Positions 1-4,980 of a stretch of DNA of 5,030 nt are shown one piece after another (position 1 is the stretch's first letter; the number at the start of each line of letters is the position of its first letter). Both the position numbers and the translations under genes were made by a program. Origin of the DNA: Alphaproteobacteria bacterium (GTDB taxonomy: Bacteria > Pseudomonadota > Alphaproteobacteria > Puniceispirillales > Puniceispirillaceae); NCBI GenBank assembly GCA_011526395.1, contig WTHW01000255.1, positions 1-5,030 of the forward strand, given 5' to 3'. The notes below the pieces were generated by a model. The model worked only from the letters and a program-made list of their open reading frames with translations. It was not told the DNA's origin and ran no database searches.

Positions 1-38
1 ATTTTGGCCTTGCCTTCATAGAGCGCTTTGCGTGTCAT
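1..38 (-). CDS. purC: Phosphoribosylaminoimidazole-succinocarboxamide synthase (SAICAR synthetase), N-terminal fragment cut by the window edge
   Basis: Reading minus from the ATG at 38-36 gives MTRKALYEGKAK and part of one more codon before the window ends. The YEGKAK motif near the N terminus is characteristic of PurC, whose first beta strands carry it. PurC joins aspartate to CAIR using ATP to make SAICAR, the step just before the first PurB reaction in purine synthesis. A Shine-Dalgarno GAGG (51-48) starts on the last base of the purB stop codon and lies 9 nt before the ATG, so translation is probably linked to purB. Only 12 complete codons are visible. The call rests on that motif plus the purB neighbour, and nothing about the rest of the gene can be checked here. 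Confidence 0.75.
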   Translation of the reverse strand, partial: MTRKALYEGKAK

Positions 39-50
39 GTTATCTTGCCT

Positions 51-1349
51 CTAGCTGTCTTGAAACACGCGTTCGAAAATCGTGTCCACATGTTTGAAAT
101 GCTGTGCTAGGTCGAATAGATTTTCTAGCTCTTCATGCGATAAATGCTTTGCCACATCTTCATCTGCTTTCAGCAAATCAAGGTAATTACCATTGCCAGC
201 CCATACATCCATAGCGTTTCTCTGCACCATCTTATAGCTATCCTCGCGGCTTGCCCCTTTCTGGGTCAAGGCAAGAAGAACCTGCTGTGAGTGAACAAGA
301 CCGCCTAGCGCATCAAGATTGGCTTGCATCTTTTCAGGATAGACAAGCAGATTTTCAATCACATTCGCAGCGCGGTGCAAAGCAAAATCTAGCGTTACAG
401 TTGCATCTGGCCCAAACATGCGCTCAACAGATGAATGCGAGATATCTCTTTCATGCCACAAGACAACATTCTCTAGCGCAGGCGTGACAGCGGCGCGCAC
501 GATACGCGCTAAACCTGTCAGGTTTTCTGTCAATACAGGGTTTCTCTTATGCGGCATAGCTGATGAGCCTTTTTGCCCTTTCGAGAAAAACTCTTCAGCC
601 TCGCGCACTTCTGTGCGTTGTAGATGGCGCACTTCTGTTGCTAGTCTTTCAACCGCACTTGCGATAACGCCCAATACAGCAAAGAACATGGCATGGCGGT
701 CACGCGGGATGACTTGTGTTGAGACAGGCTCAATCGCTAGTCCCATCTTGTCAGCCACATGTGCTTCAACAGACGGGTCGATATGGGCGAATGTACCAAC
801 AGCGCCTGATATTGCACATGTTGCAATCTCTGCTCTCGCATCTGCTAGCCTTTTACGGCATCTATCCATTTCAGCATAATGACCAGCAAGCTTTAGACCA
901 AAGGTCGTTGGTTCAGCATGAATGCCATGTGACCTGCCTATGGTTGGGGTCATCTTAAATTCATGTGCGCGCGTCTTCAGCCCCTCGCACAAACGGTCAA
1001 GACCAGCCATCAAGATATCGCTCGCTCTGGTTAGCTGAACAGCAAGTGTTGTATCCAACACATCTGATGAGGTCATGCCTTGATGCACAAATCGCGCTTC
1101 TGGCCCTACATATTCTGCTAAGTTAGTTAGGAAGGCGATCACATCATGTTTTGTCTCGCGCTCAATCTCATCGATACGGTCAATATCGAACTGACCTCTT
1201 TCCCATACAGCCGCAGCTGCCTCTTTCGGGATAACACCCAATTCAGCTTGTGCATCACAGGCATGGGCTTCAATTTCGAACCAAATTTGGAATTTTGTGG
1301 AAGGTGACCATATTGCGGTCATTTCCTCGCGGGCATAGCGCGGAATCAT
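51..1349 (-). CDS. purB: Adenylosuccinate lyase
   Basis: A 432-residue member of the fumarase/aspartase superfamily. It cleaves SAICAR to AICAR plus fumarate and adenylosuccinate to AMP plus fumarate, in the cytoplasm, as a homotetramer. The superfamily signature SSAMPHKRNP is at residues 262-271, with the mobile-loop catalytic serines at 262-263. H68 (in TKHDVIAF) and H141 (in GRSHGIHAEPT) fall where the Bacillus subtilis enzyme has its catalytic histidines. TSSDVLDT (93-100) is the usual substrate-binding segment. Length is normal for the 430-residue form. I chose the ATG at 1349-1347, giving the standard family start MIPRY. A TTG two codons upstream (1355) is possible, but AGGA at 1363-1360 lies only 4 nt from it and 10 nt from the ATG. 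It is followed 12 nt later by purC, so the two form a purine operon. Confidence 0.97.
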   Translation of the reverse strand: MIPRYAREEMTAIWSPSTKFQIWFEIEAHACDAQAELGVIPKEAAAAVWERGQFDIDRIDEIERETKHDVIAFLTNLAEYVGPEARFVHQGMTSSDVLDTTLAVQLTRASDILMAGLDRLCEGLKTRAHEFKMTPTIGRSHGIHAEPTTFGLKLAGHYAEMDRCRKRLADARAEIATCAISGAVGTFAHIDPSVEAHVADKMGLAIEPVSTQVIPRDRHAMFFAVLGVIASAVERLATEVRHLQRTEVREAEEFFSKGQKGSSAMPHKRNPVLTENLTGLARIVRAAVTPALENVVLWHERDISHSSVERMFGPDATVTLDFALHRAANVIENLLVYPEKMQANLDALGGLVHSQQVLLALTQKGASREDSYKMVQRNAMDVWAGNGNYLDLLKADEDVAKHLSHEELENLFDLAQHFKHVDTIFERVFQDS

Positions 1350-1368
1350 TGACAATTCGTCCTAACTT

Positions 1369-1383
1369 AAAAATGATATTTTT
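1369..1383. repeat. Inverted repeat AAAAAT-GAT-ATTTTT in the purB leader
   Basis: Perfect 6-bp arms around a 3-bp centre lie between the predicted purB transcription start (about 1393) and the Shine-Dalgarno AGGA at 1363-1360. The position suits an operator or a small leader hairpin. It is all A/T in the arms, so chance occurrence in an AT-rich spacer is a real alternative. Confidence 0.4.
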
Positions 1384-1399
1384 GTGGTGAGTATATATC

Positions 1400-1427
1400 A
1401 TTATTCGCTGAAAAAGGCTAGTGTCAT
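1400..1427 (-). promoter_or_regulatory. Candidate sigma70-type promoter for purB-purC
   Basis: On the minus strand, ATGACA (1427-1422, 5 of 6 matches to TTGACA) is followed by a 16-nt spacer and AATAAT (1405-1400, 5 of 6 matches to TATAAT). Transcription would begin near 1393, leaving a leader of about 44 nt before the purB ATG. The -35 hexamer is half of a perfect 10-bp palindrome (1422-1431). The placement is by eye against the consensus. Confidence 0.5.
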
Positions 1428-1431
1428 GACA
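1422..1431. repeat. Perfect 10-bp palindrome TGTCATGACA over the purB -35 region
   Basis: TGTCA and TGACA are exact reverse complements with no spacer. The site covers the candidate -35 hexamer of purB and lies 41 nt upstream of the divergent small gene. A dimeric regulator could bind here and affect both directions. No known regulator is recognised from the sequence. Confidence 0.4.
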
Positions 1432-1459
1432 GGGGAAACTGGCGCGTAATGACCTTTTT

Positions 1460-1464
1460 AGGAG
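1460..1464 (+). promoter_or_regulatory. Strong Shine-Dalgarno AGGAG for the small basic protein
   Basis: AGGAG lies 7 nt before the ATG at 1472. This is the main evidence that the short reading frame is translated. I found no convincing -35/-10 pair on the plus strand upstream of it. Confidence 0.75.
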
Positions 1465-1481
1465 TTATTAAATGTTATTAA
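1464..1481 (+). repeat. Two direct copies of GTTATTAA spanning the start codon of the small gene
   Basis: GTTATTAA occurs at 1464-1471 and again at 1474-1481, a 10-bp period or about one helical turn. The ATG at 1472-1474 sits between them and shares its G with the second copy. The pair also gives TTAA-N6-TTAA, one base short of the alphaproteobacterial CtrA pattern TTAA-N7-TTAA, so it is not a clean CtrA box. Confidence 0.4.
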
Positions 1482-1678
1482 GACGATTATTATTCGGTAT
1501 TGCCATGCGGGCAGCGCAAAACCCACAAATTCAGCGCAAAGCTGGCGAATTAGCTGGCAAGGCAGTTGAAAAGGCGCGTCCGACCCTACTAAAGGGCGCA
1601 CGCCGTGCTGGTGAGCTAACAAAGGCAGCATCAGATGAAATTGCCCATCAGGCAAAAAAAACACGCAAGAAAAAGTGA
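1472..1678 (+). CDS. Small, very basic, alanine-rich protein of unknown function (68 aa)
   Basis: I do not recognise a named family. The ATG at 1472 is preceded by a strong Shine-Dalgarno AGGAG (1460-1464) with 7-nt spacing, the best in the window, which argues for a real gene. The protein has 18 Lys/Arg against 5 Asp/Glu and 13 alanines. It starts with a short hydrophobic patch (LLFGIAM, residues 6-12) flanked by arginines, continues with Ala/Lys/Glu helix-forming sequence in which AGEL occurs twice (residues 24-27 and 46-49), and ends in the polybasic tail KKTRKKK. No true transmembrane segment or signal peptide is evident. A nucleic-acid-binding or membrane-surface amphipathic helix is a guess from composition only. 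It diverges from purB and converges on radC with 2 nt between the stops. Confidence 0.72.
   Translation: MLLRRLLFGIAMRAAQNPQIQRKAGELAGKAVEKARPTLLKGARRAGELTKAASDEIAHQAKKTRKKK
1569..1604 (-). terminator. Candidate intrinsic terminator for radC, inside the opposing small gene
   Basis: On the minus strand, GGCGTG (1604-1599) can pair with CGCGCC (1578-1573), including one G-T wobble. An inner CCCT/AGGG stem (1596-1593 with 1587-1584) closes a TTAGT loop. The outer stem is directly followed by TTTT (1572-1569). This lies about 77 nt past the radC stop codon. The interruption between the two stems is unequal (2 against 5 nt), so strength is uncertain. It overlaps coding sequence on the other strand. 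Confidence 0.4.
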
Positions 1679-1680
1679 TA

Positions 1681-2385
1681 TTAGAAATCAAATAACCCTT
1701 GATTGCGCATACTAATACATTTGCCGCCTGCAACAATCAGATGATCATAAAGCGTGATATTTGCTGATTTCAGTGTTTTCTGAAGGCTTTTGGTGAGATC
1801 AATATCTTGTTTGCTTGCCCGTTCATCACCGCTTGGATGATTATGAACAAGAATCATCCCCACCGCTTCATCTAATAAAGCCACTTTTAAAATCTCTCTT
1901 GGATAGACTGTCATCTGATTCACAGTACCAGACCCAAGATCTTTTATCGCAATCACCTGATTTTGATTATTGAGCAATATCGCCATTAACGCTTCGATTG
2001 GACGGTAAGATAATTTTTGAAGGCAAAATGATTGCAATTCAGTCCAATTGGTCAGGAAATTTTTATGTATCACGCGCTCATAGCTAATTCTATCTAGCAA
2101 CTCTGCTATGATTGAAAGATGGCGTATCGTCTCTTTACCAACGCCTTTAATCTCAGACAATTTTGCATCCGGTGCGTTAATAATCGCCGAAAAGTTGCTA
2201 AAATTTTTGAAACAATCTTTGACGATTGGCTTTGTATCTATGCGCGGCAAAAGAGGGTATAACAAGATTTCAAATAATTCTTGATCCGTCAGGGATGCCA
2301 TGCCTTTGGCATCACATTTTTGTTTCATTCTCTCTCTGTGACCAGATGTGTGATCAGACATATGCTCAGAATGTTGACTAGGCAC
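1681..2385 (-). CDS. radC: RadC family JAB/MPN-domain protein
   Basis: A 234-residue protein with the two RadC parts in order. A helix-hairpin-helix region lies around residues 77-93 (IKGVGKETIRHL). The MPN/JAMM-type domain follows, with E131, the metal motif HNHPSG (181-186), S191 and D194. YPREI (161-165) and VNQ (155-157) are also typical RadC positions. The metal-binding residues are intact. The old link to DNA repair by RadC is disputed, so its cellular role is not firmly known. The start is a GTG (2385-2383) with AGGGAG (2400-2395) 9 nt upstream. An ATG eight codons in (2361) has no comparable ribosome site. The first 16 residues contain four histidines. It lies 73 nt downstream of map on the same strand, probably one transcript, and its stop is 2 nt from the stop of the opposing small gene. 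Confidence 0.93.
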   Translation of the reverse strand: MPSQHSEHMSDHTSGHRERMKQKCDAKGMASLTDQELFEILLYPLLPRIDTKPIVKDCFKNFSNFSAIINAPDAKLSEIKGVGKETIRHLSIIAELLDRISYERVIHKNFLTNWTELQSFCLQKLSYRPIEALMAILLNNQNQVIAIKDLGSGTVNQMTVYPREILKVALLDEAVGMILVHNHPSGDERASKQDIDLTKSLQKTLKSANITLYDHLIVAGGKCISMRNQGLFDF

Positions 2386-2394
2386 AGATGCTCG

Positions 2395-2400
2395 CTCCCT
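2395..2400 (-). promoter_or_regulatory. Shine-Dalgarno AGGGAG that selects the GTG start of radC
   Basis: AGGGAG read on the minus strand lies 9 nt before the GTG at 2385-2383. The first downstream in-frame ATG (2361-2359) has only a GAG three bases away, so the GTG start is preferred. Confidence 0.6.
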
Positions 2401-2458
2401 TTAGTAAGTGCCAAAAGGATAGGGTCAATATCTTAATGTTTTATGAATAGTGCCTGAA

Positions 2459-3244
2459 TTAATAAGGCGGCTGTGTGAAACCTTTGGGAGATGATGTGAA
2501 TATCTCAAACCCATCATCTGTGATGCCAATGGAATGTTCAAATTGCGCAGATAGGCTTTTATCTTTGGTCACAGCCGTCCAGCCATCGCTGAGGATTTTC
2601 ATATCATATTTGCCAGCATTAATCATTGGCTCAATGGTAAAGAACATACCAGCTTCCAGCACCTTGCCTGTATTTGGCTTGCCATAATGAAGCACTGTTG
2701 GGCCACAATGAAATACCCGCCCAAGCCCGTGACCTGTAAAATCACGCACCACTGAAAAGCGATGCTGTTCTGCATGGCTTTGAATGACATGACCAATATC
2801 ACCCAACCTGACGCCCGGCTTACAAATATCAATTGCTTTCATCAAGCAATCATAAGTCACAGTGATCAGCTTCTGCGCTTTCACAGGTGGTTTACCAACC
2901 CAAAACATACGCGATGTATCACCATACCAGCCATCCAGTCTCACTGTGATATCAATATTCAGAATATCCCCATCCATCAATTTGCGCTCAGAAGGGATGC
3001 CGTGGCAAATCACATGGTTTAACGAGATGCATGTGGCTTTGGGAAAGCCTTTATAATTCAACGGGGCAGGGACAGCGCCTTTTTCGACGATATACTCATG
3101 GCAAATGCGGTCTAATTCTTCAGTTGAGATGCCGACAGCCACATGGTCCGTAATCATATCCAGCACTTCAGCAGCTAATTTACCTGCCTTGCGCATGCCT
3201 TCAAAGCCTTCAGCCCCATGTAGAACAATATCATCTTCACGCAT
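2459..3244 (-). CDS. map: Methionine aminopeptidase, type I
   Basis: This cytoplasmic metallopeptidase removes the initiator methionine from new proteins. Numbered from the chosen start (261 aa), all five metal ligands are present: D98 (NIDIT), D109 (GDTSRMF), H172 (GHGLG), E205 (TIEP) and E236 (QFEHS). The catalytic/substrate histidines H81 (CHGIP) and H179 are also present. Length and spacing match the bacterial type I form. The open frame continues upstream to 3379, but those 45 residues do not resemble Map, and they run through a perfect TTGACA box and into the opposing gene. The ATG at 3244-3242 gives MREDDIVLHG leading into the conserved GMRKAGKLAAE and has AAGGG (3256-3252) 7 nt upstream. 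An intermediate ATG (3268) lacks a ribosome site. It is followed by radC and divergent from the MoCF-domain gene. Confidence 0.96.
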   Translation of the reverse strand: MREDDIVLHGAEGFEGMRKAGKLAAEVLDMITDHVAVGISTEELDRICHEYIVEKGAVPAPLNYKGFPKATCISLNHVICHGIPSERKLMDGDILNIDITVRLDGWYGDTSRMFWVGKPPVKAQKLITVTYDCLMKAIDICKPGVRLGDIGHVIQSHAEQHRFSVVRDFTGHGLGRVFHCGPTVLHYGKPNTGKVLEAGMFFTIEPMINAGKYDMKILSDGWTAVTKDKSLSAQFEHSIGITDDGFEIFTSSPKGFTQPPY

Positions 3245-3283
3245 CAATTTGCCCTTAGCTCTTCTCATTTGGATAGTTGCGGC

Positions 3284-3315
3284 TATATAAACAGCAAAAG
3301 GCCAACATTTGTCAA
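3284..3315 (-). promoter_or_regulatory. Candidate promoter for map-radC
   Basis: On the minus strand there is an exact TTGACA (3315-3310). TTTATATA follows at 3291-3284, offering -10 choices TTTATA (18-nt spacer) or TATATA (20-nt spacer). The -35 is excellent but the -10 is imperfect. Transcription would start near 3276, leaving a leader of roughly 30 nt before the chosen map ATG and excluding translation from 3379. Confidence 0.5.
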
Positions 3316-3357
3316 ATAATGCAGGCAAAATTCGCGGTATTATAGGGGCGCAAAACG

Positions 3358-4131
3358 ATGACATCTGCCGAAAACACAAAAACAGCTGCTATCCTTGTAA
3401 TTGGGGATGAAATCCTATCAGGAAGAACCAAAGATAAGAATATTGGCTGGATTGCTGAACAGCTCAATCAGATGGGCATTGATTTATGCGAAGCGCGTGT
3501 GATCGCAGATGATAAAGACACCATCATCAGGCATGTAAAAACCTTATCAGATACTTATGATTATCTGTTCACCTCTGGCGGTATTGGGCCAACACATGAT
3601 GACATCACCACACAATCTATTGCAGAGGCATTTAACAAATCTGTGATTCGCCACCCCGAGGCTGTGCGACGTTTGCTAAAACATTATGAAGGCACAGACA
3701 TCCCCTTTAATGAAGCGCGCCAGAAAATGGCTGATATCCCCGAAGATGCAGACTTAATCGACAACCCCGTATCAGCCGCACCGGGATTCATTTTGCATAA
3801 TGTGTATGTGATGGCTGGCGTGCCATCTATCATGCAATCCATGTTTGAGGGGCTAAAAGACCAGCTTGAAGGTGGTCAAAAGAAATGCAGGCTAACGGTG
3901 CAATGCGCCATAGGTGAGGGGACGATCGCCACCATCATGGCCAGCGTGTCAGATGCTTTTGATGGCTTGTCAGTTGGCAGCTACCCATGGTTTAAACCGG
4001 GTCAATTTGGCACAGCTGTTGTTGTCTCATCGAAAAACCGTGATGATGTGTTTCAGGCGGCCGAAATGGTCGCTAAATTGGTGCGCGAAGATGGGTATGA
4101 TGCAACAATCCTAGATGAAGGCCAAGATTAA
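3358..4131 (+). CDS. Molybdopterin-binding (MoCF/MoaB-Mog) domain protein, CinA N-terminal-like
   Basis: A 257-residue protein of the family often annotated 'competence/damage-inducible protein A' or 'molybdopterin-binding protein'. The MoCF domain is seen in IGDEILSGR (15-23), the TSGGIGPTHDD motif (72-82) and the APGF...VMAGVPSIM segment (141-159). Full CinA proteins are about 400 residues and end in a nicotinamide-nucleotide amidase domain (PncC). That domain is absent here, so this is the short single-domain form common in Alphaproteobacteria. The physiological substrate is not established, and the family resemblance to MogA/MoeA does not prove a role in molybdenum cofactor synthesis. The ATG at 3358 has AGGGG (3344-3348) 9 nt upstream. 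It diverges from map and converges on the rhomboid gene with 2 nt between the stops. Confidence 0.9.
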   Translation: MTSAENTKTAAILVIGDEILSGRTKDKNIGWIAEQLNQMGIDLCEARVIADDKDTIIRHVKTLSDTYDYLFTSGGIGPTHDDITTQSIAEAFNKSVIRHPEAVRRLLKHYEGTDIPFNEARQKMADIPEDADLIDNPVSAAPGFILHNVYVMAGVPSIMQSMFEGLKDQLEGGQKKCRLTVQCAIGEGTIATIMASVSDAFDGLSVGSYPWFKPGQFGTAVVVSSKNRDDVFQAAEMVAKLVREDGYDATILDEGQD

Positions 4132-4139
4132 GCTTAATC
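4126..4139. repeat. Perfect 14-bp palindrome spanning two convergent stop codons
   Basis: GATTAAGCTTAATC is its own reverse complement. Both genes end in Asp (GAT) followed by TAA, and the two-base gap is GC, so each strand reads GAT-TAA-GC. The symmetry may simply follow from this coincidence. It is AT-rich, so it would make a poor RNA hairpin and is not a convincing terminator. Confidence 0.55.
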
Positions 4140-4931
4140 CCACGGGCCTTTCCGGCGGCGCTTAAATCCGGGAACAGAGCCTGAATTGCCAGTTTTTTCT
4201 AGCACATATCTTCGTTTTATATCGCCTCGCAACACATGTGGGCGCGCCACCTGCCACGTCTTTTCCTTTGCTGGTGCAAATAATGTGATTTGTGGGCGTT
4301 TAAACAGCCCAACAAGCACCATCCCTGCGATAAAGCCGCCAATATGGGCGAAATAGGCGACACCTGCTTGACTACTTAATGCCGCTGGTGCGGCCATAAA
4401 TTGCCCGCCAATCCAAAATCCTAGCACTAGCCATGCTGGCACATTCAACAATCTGACAAAGATAATAATCCACATAAACACCTTAATGGTCGCGCGTGGA
4501 TATAGCATGATATAGGCGCCCAATATGCCAGCAATACCCCCCGATGCACCGATTAAGGGCACAGTCGATGACGGGTCAATCAAGGCTTGTGTTAAAGCGG
4601 CCGCCGCGCCACAGCATAGGTAGAAGACAATAAACCGTCCTTTGCCCATAGCATCTTCGACATTATCTCCAAATATCCATAAATACAGCATGTTTGAGCC
4701 AAGATGCATAAAGCCGCCATGCAAAAACATAGAGCTGATAATCGTCAACACATCAAATTGCGAGAAAAGCCGCGCAGGGATAACCCCATATAAAACAACA
4801 AACGCATAATCTTCGCGTGCGCTAAGGCCTGATTGAAATAAATAGACCAAGATGCAAGCAAATATCACAAACCAACTCACTAGCGGGCGAGATTTGGTTG
4901 GGTTATCATCAAATAAAGGCAGAAAGAACAT
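4134..4931 (-). CDS. Rhomboid family intramembrane serine protease
   Basis: A 265-residue inner-membrane protease with about six hydrophobic segments (roughly 17-35, 61-88, 99-118, 127-145, 150-181 in part, 190-210). The catalytic dyad is intact: S130 in GASGGIAG and H196 in AYFAHIGG. The L1/TM2 signature HGGFMHLGSN places H76 and N80, the oxyanion residues equivalent to those of GlpG. Rhomboids cut within or near transmembrane helices. The substrate of this one cannot be told from sequence. The tail after about 211 is hydrophilic and basic, with FKRRRKGPWD at the end, consistent with a cytoplasmic C terminus. The ATG at 4931-4929 gives the usual family start MFFLPLFDDNP, although the ribosome site is weak (AGAG directly before the ATG). 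It lies 49 nt downstream of tRNA-Leu on the same strand. Confidence 0.95.
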   Translation of the reverse strand: MFFLPLFDDNPTKSRPLVSWFVIFACILVYLFQSGLSAREDYAFVVLYGVIPARLFSQFDVLTIISSMFLHGGFMHLGSNMLYLWIFGDNVEDAMGKGRFIVFYLCCGAAAALTQALIDPSSTVPLIGASGGIAGILGAYIMLYPRATIKVFMWIIIFVRLLNVPAWLVLGFWIGGQFMAAPAALSSQAGVAYFAHIGGFIAGMVLVGLFKRPQITLFAPAKEKTWQVARPHVLRGDIKRRYVLEKTGNSGSVPGFKRRRKGPWD

Positions 4932-4943
4932 GCTCTAATTTAC

Positions 4944-4958
4944 ATGCGCGATGCGCAT
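4944..4958 (-). terminator. Small hairpin between tRNA-Leu and the rhomboid gene, possible weak terminator or processing site
   Basis: ATGCGC-ATC-GCGCAT read on the minus strand has perfect 6-bp, GC-rich arms and a 3-base loop. It begins 23 nt after the encoded CCA end of the tRNA. The following bases (GTAAATTAG) are AT-rich but lack a T run, so termination would be inefficient at best. An overlapping alternative fold, GATGC/GCATC, uses part of the same bases. Confidence 0.3.
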
Positions 4959-4980
4959 AGCATCCTGTTATTTTACAAAG

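Noticed and set aside
418..879. Plus-strand open frame of 153 codons, and two shorter ones nearby (251-487, 716-958)
   Set aside because: They lie fully antisense to purB, whose motifs are unambiguous. The plus-strand products are low-complexity Ser/Ala/Thr-rich with no recognisable domain.
1350..1355. TTG start for purB, two codons before the ATG
   Set aside because: The Shine-Dalgarno would be only 4 nt away, and the family normally begins at MIPRY, which the ATG gives exactly.
1468..1481. CtrA binding site (TTAA-N7-TTAA)
   Set aside because: Spacing is N6, and the position over the start codon makes a chance match likely. It is kept only as a direct repeat.
1458..1736. Minus-strand open frame of 92 codons over the small basic gene and the radC 3' end
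   Set aside because: It overlaps radC in another frame, lacks a ribosome site, and runs antisense to a frame with a strong Shine-Dalgarno.
2401..2428. A separate radC promoter (TTGACC with TACTAA, 16-nt spacer, minus strand)
   Set aside because: The -10 matches only 3 of 6 bases, and transcription would begin at or beyond the radC ribosome site. Read-through from map is simpler.
2475..3290. Plus-strand frames (2475-2687, 2762-3022, 2862-3056, 3105-3290) and a minus-strand frame (2623-2832)
   Set aside because: All lie inside map, which has every metal ligand in place. None shows a family motif of its own.
3338..3343. TATTAT as the -10 box for the MoCF-domain gene
   Set aside because: There is no -35 at 16-18 nt (TTGTCA at 3309 is 23 nt away), and the transcript start would fall at or after the Shine-Dalgarno.
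3914..4114. Plus-strand 66-codon frame inside the MoCF-domain gene
   Set aside because: A frame-shifted shadow of a clear coding region without its own ribosome site.
4149..4198. Terminator for the MoCF-domain gene: TTCCGG/CCGGGAA hairpin with a T run
   Set aside because: The stem has a bulge and a 12-nt loop, and the T run (4193-4198) is some 18 nt past the stem, so it does not form a standard intrinsic terminator.
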